In this document: piece by piece, positions 63,263 to 64,000 of the stretch
How positions within the stretch are numbered: position 1 is the first letter of the stretch
How the letters are laid out: each line of letters starts with the position of its first letter
Source of the DNA: Tunturiibacter empetritectus
Lineage (GTDB): Bacteria; Acidobacteriota; Terriglobia; Terriglobales; Acidobacteriaceae
Direction of reading: 5' to 3'
Length of the DNA stretch: 64,000 nucleotides
Assembly: GCF_014201375.1 (NCBI RefSeq)
Contig: NZ_JACHDZ010000005.1
Location: forward strand, 248,001 to 312,000
The notes under the pieces: generated by a model
What the model was told of the DNA's origin: nothing
Databases searched by the model: none
The model's input: the letters and a program-made list of their open reading frames with translations, nothing else
Translations under genes and position numbers: made by a program

Positions 63263-64000
63263 ATGCATGTTGACAATAAGCCGAAAAAATTGGAGTTAGG
63301 GAGAAACCTCATAAGACTCCCGATATCCTTTGCATGTCTATCAATTCTTTTTACTGCTTCAGCTGCGTGTGCTCTTTCTTCAGATACTGAATCAAGGCAG
63401 GCACGCGTCAAAGATATCGCTTCCATCGAAGGTATTCGTGACAATCAATTGGTTGGATACGGCATAGTTGTCGGTCTACAAGGTACCGGCGACAGTCAGC
63501 AGACAACCTTTCCTGCACAAACCTTAGCGTCGACGCTGCTCCGTATGGGAGTCAGCGTACCTGCATCAGCGATTAGAGTACAAAATCTTGCCGCGGTCTT
63601 TGTTTCGGCTACGTTGCCACCCTTCGCTCGTCCAGGTACCAAGCTGGATATTACGGTATCTTCGGCAGGCGATGCGAGAAGCCTCGAAGGAGGATTGCTT
63701 CTAATGACTCCTCTCTATGGTTCGGATGGAAAAATATATGCACAAGCGCAAGGACCACTGGTAGTAGGGGGATATTCGATCAACGTTAATGGGAATGTAA
63801 AACAATACAATCATCCCAACACTGCAAGAGTACCTTTCGGGGCGATGGTAGAACGTGGCGTGCCGCTGGATTTGGAAGGAAAAAAGCAATTCTCAATATT
63901 GTTGAATGATGCTGATTTTCGTAGCGCAGAAGGGGTGGCGCTTGCGATCAATCACACGTTAGGACGACCTGCTGCACATGTTCTCGATAGTCGGAGAATT
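63263..64000 (+). CDS. flgI: Flagellar P-ring protein FlgI (3' end beyond window)
   Basis: The first ~246 residues are visible. Signal peptide around LSILFTASAACALS. ARVKDIASIEGIRDNQLVGYG, VVGLQGTGDSQQTTFPAQTL and GTKLDITVSSAGDARSLEGGLLLMTPL are diagnostic. GAGGA lies before the ATG at 63263. The frame is open to the window end. AT-rich like its upstream neighbours. Confidence 0.95.
   Translation, partial: MHVDNKPKKLELGRNLIRLPISFACLSILFTASAACALSSDTESRQARVKDIASIEGIRDNQLVGYGIVVGLQGTGDSQQTTFPAQTLASTLLRMGVSVPASAIRVQNLAAVFVSATLPPFARPGTKLDITVSSAGDARSLEGGLLLMTPLYGSDGKIYAQAQGPLVVGGYSINVNGNVKQYNHPNTARVPFGAMVERGVPLDLEGKKQFSILLNDADFRSAEGVALAINHTLGRPAAHVLDSRRI

Overview
The window looks like chromosomal DNA of an Acidobacteriota member, probably family Acidobacteriaceae (Granulicella / Edaphobacter / Terriglobus type). 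I infer this from the very GC-rich, C-ending codons, large secreted NHL/Ig-like proteins, the Ser/Thr kinase-TPR protein, the CcmF/CcmH cytochrome c system, and several families of short palindromic repeats in nearly every longer gap. No database was consulted. No rRNA, tRNA or CRISPR array was recognised.

Layout. 1-10.2 kb: a secreted phosphodiesterase (cut by the window edge), two heme genes (hemD and a coproheme decarboxylase-like hemQ) around endonuclease III, a DedA membrane protein, a carotenoid enzyme, a receiver-like/ATPase regulator, inositol-phosphate synthase, EngB and a glycine-zipper lipoprotein. 10.7-15.6 kb: two large exported repeat proteins. 15.7-22.5 kb: a leftward run with a ZIP transporter, DUF4149, HtpX, a carboxypeptidase-regulatory-like protein and the cytochrome c genes ccmI-like, ccmH and ccmF. 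22.6-31.3 kb: a response regulator, a sodium/solute symporter, three small proteins, a fosmidomycin-resistance-type MFS pump lying between two copies of a 65-bp sequence, the kinase-TPR protein and an ICMT-like protein. 31.6-39.3 kb: enolase and phosphoglycerate mutase (consecutive glycolytic steps), a sirtuin, a SpoIIE phosphatase and a zinc-ribbon-like protein whose frame runs on antisense through the phosphatase gene.

39.4-49.4 kb: a Tat-exported phosphoesterase, the dnaX-ebfC-recR operon, a SET-domain protein, TPR proteins, PspC and lysA. 49.4-51.1 kb: two small secreted Cys-rich proteins and a peptidase-MA-like metalloprotease. 51.3-57.9 kb: yebC, a PagL-like deacylase, ftcD, a secreted protein, two small ligand-binding-fold proteins and a TetR/GyrI regulator whose N-terminus has been replaced by foreign sequence. 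57.9-59.1 kb: an IS1595-family element with a small passenger ORF. 59.1-64 kb: cheX and cheY, divergent from a flgF-flgG-flgA-flgH-flgI operon that runs off the right edge and becomes clearly AT-richer from about 60.77 kb.

Points of most interest: the duplicated 65-bp flanks of the MFS gene; the Cys-rich peptide locus; palindromic repeats with compensating stem changes, two of which sit inside reading frames; a chimeric regulator next to an IS; and seven genes whose -10-like hexamer lies only 6-8 nt before the start codon, suggesting leaderless mRNAs.
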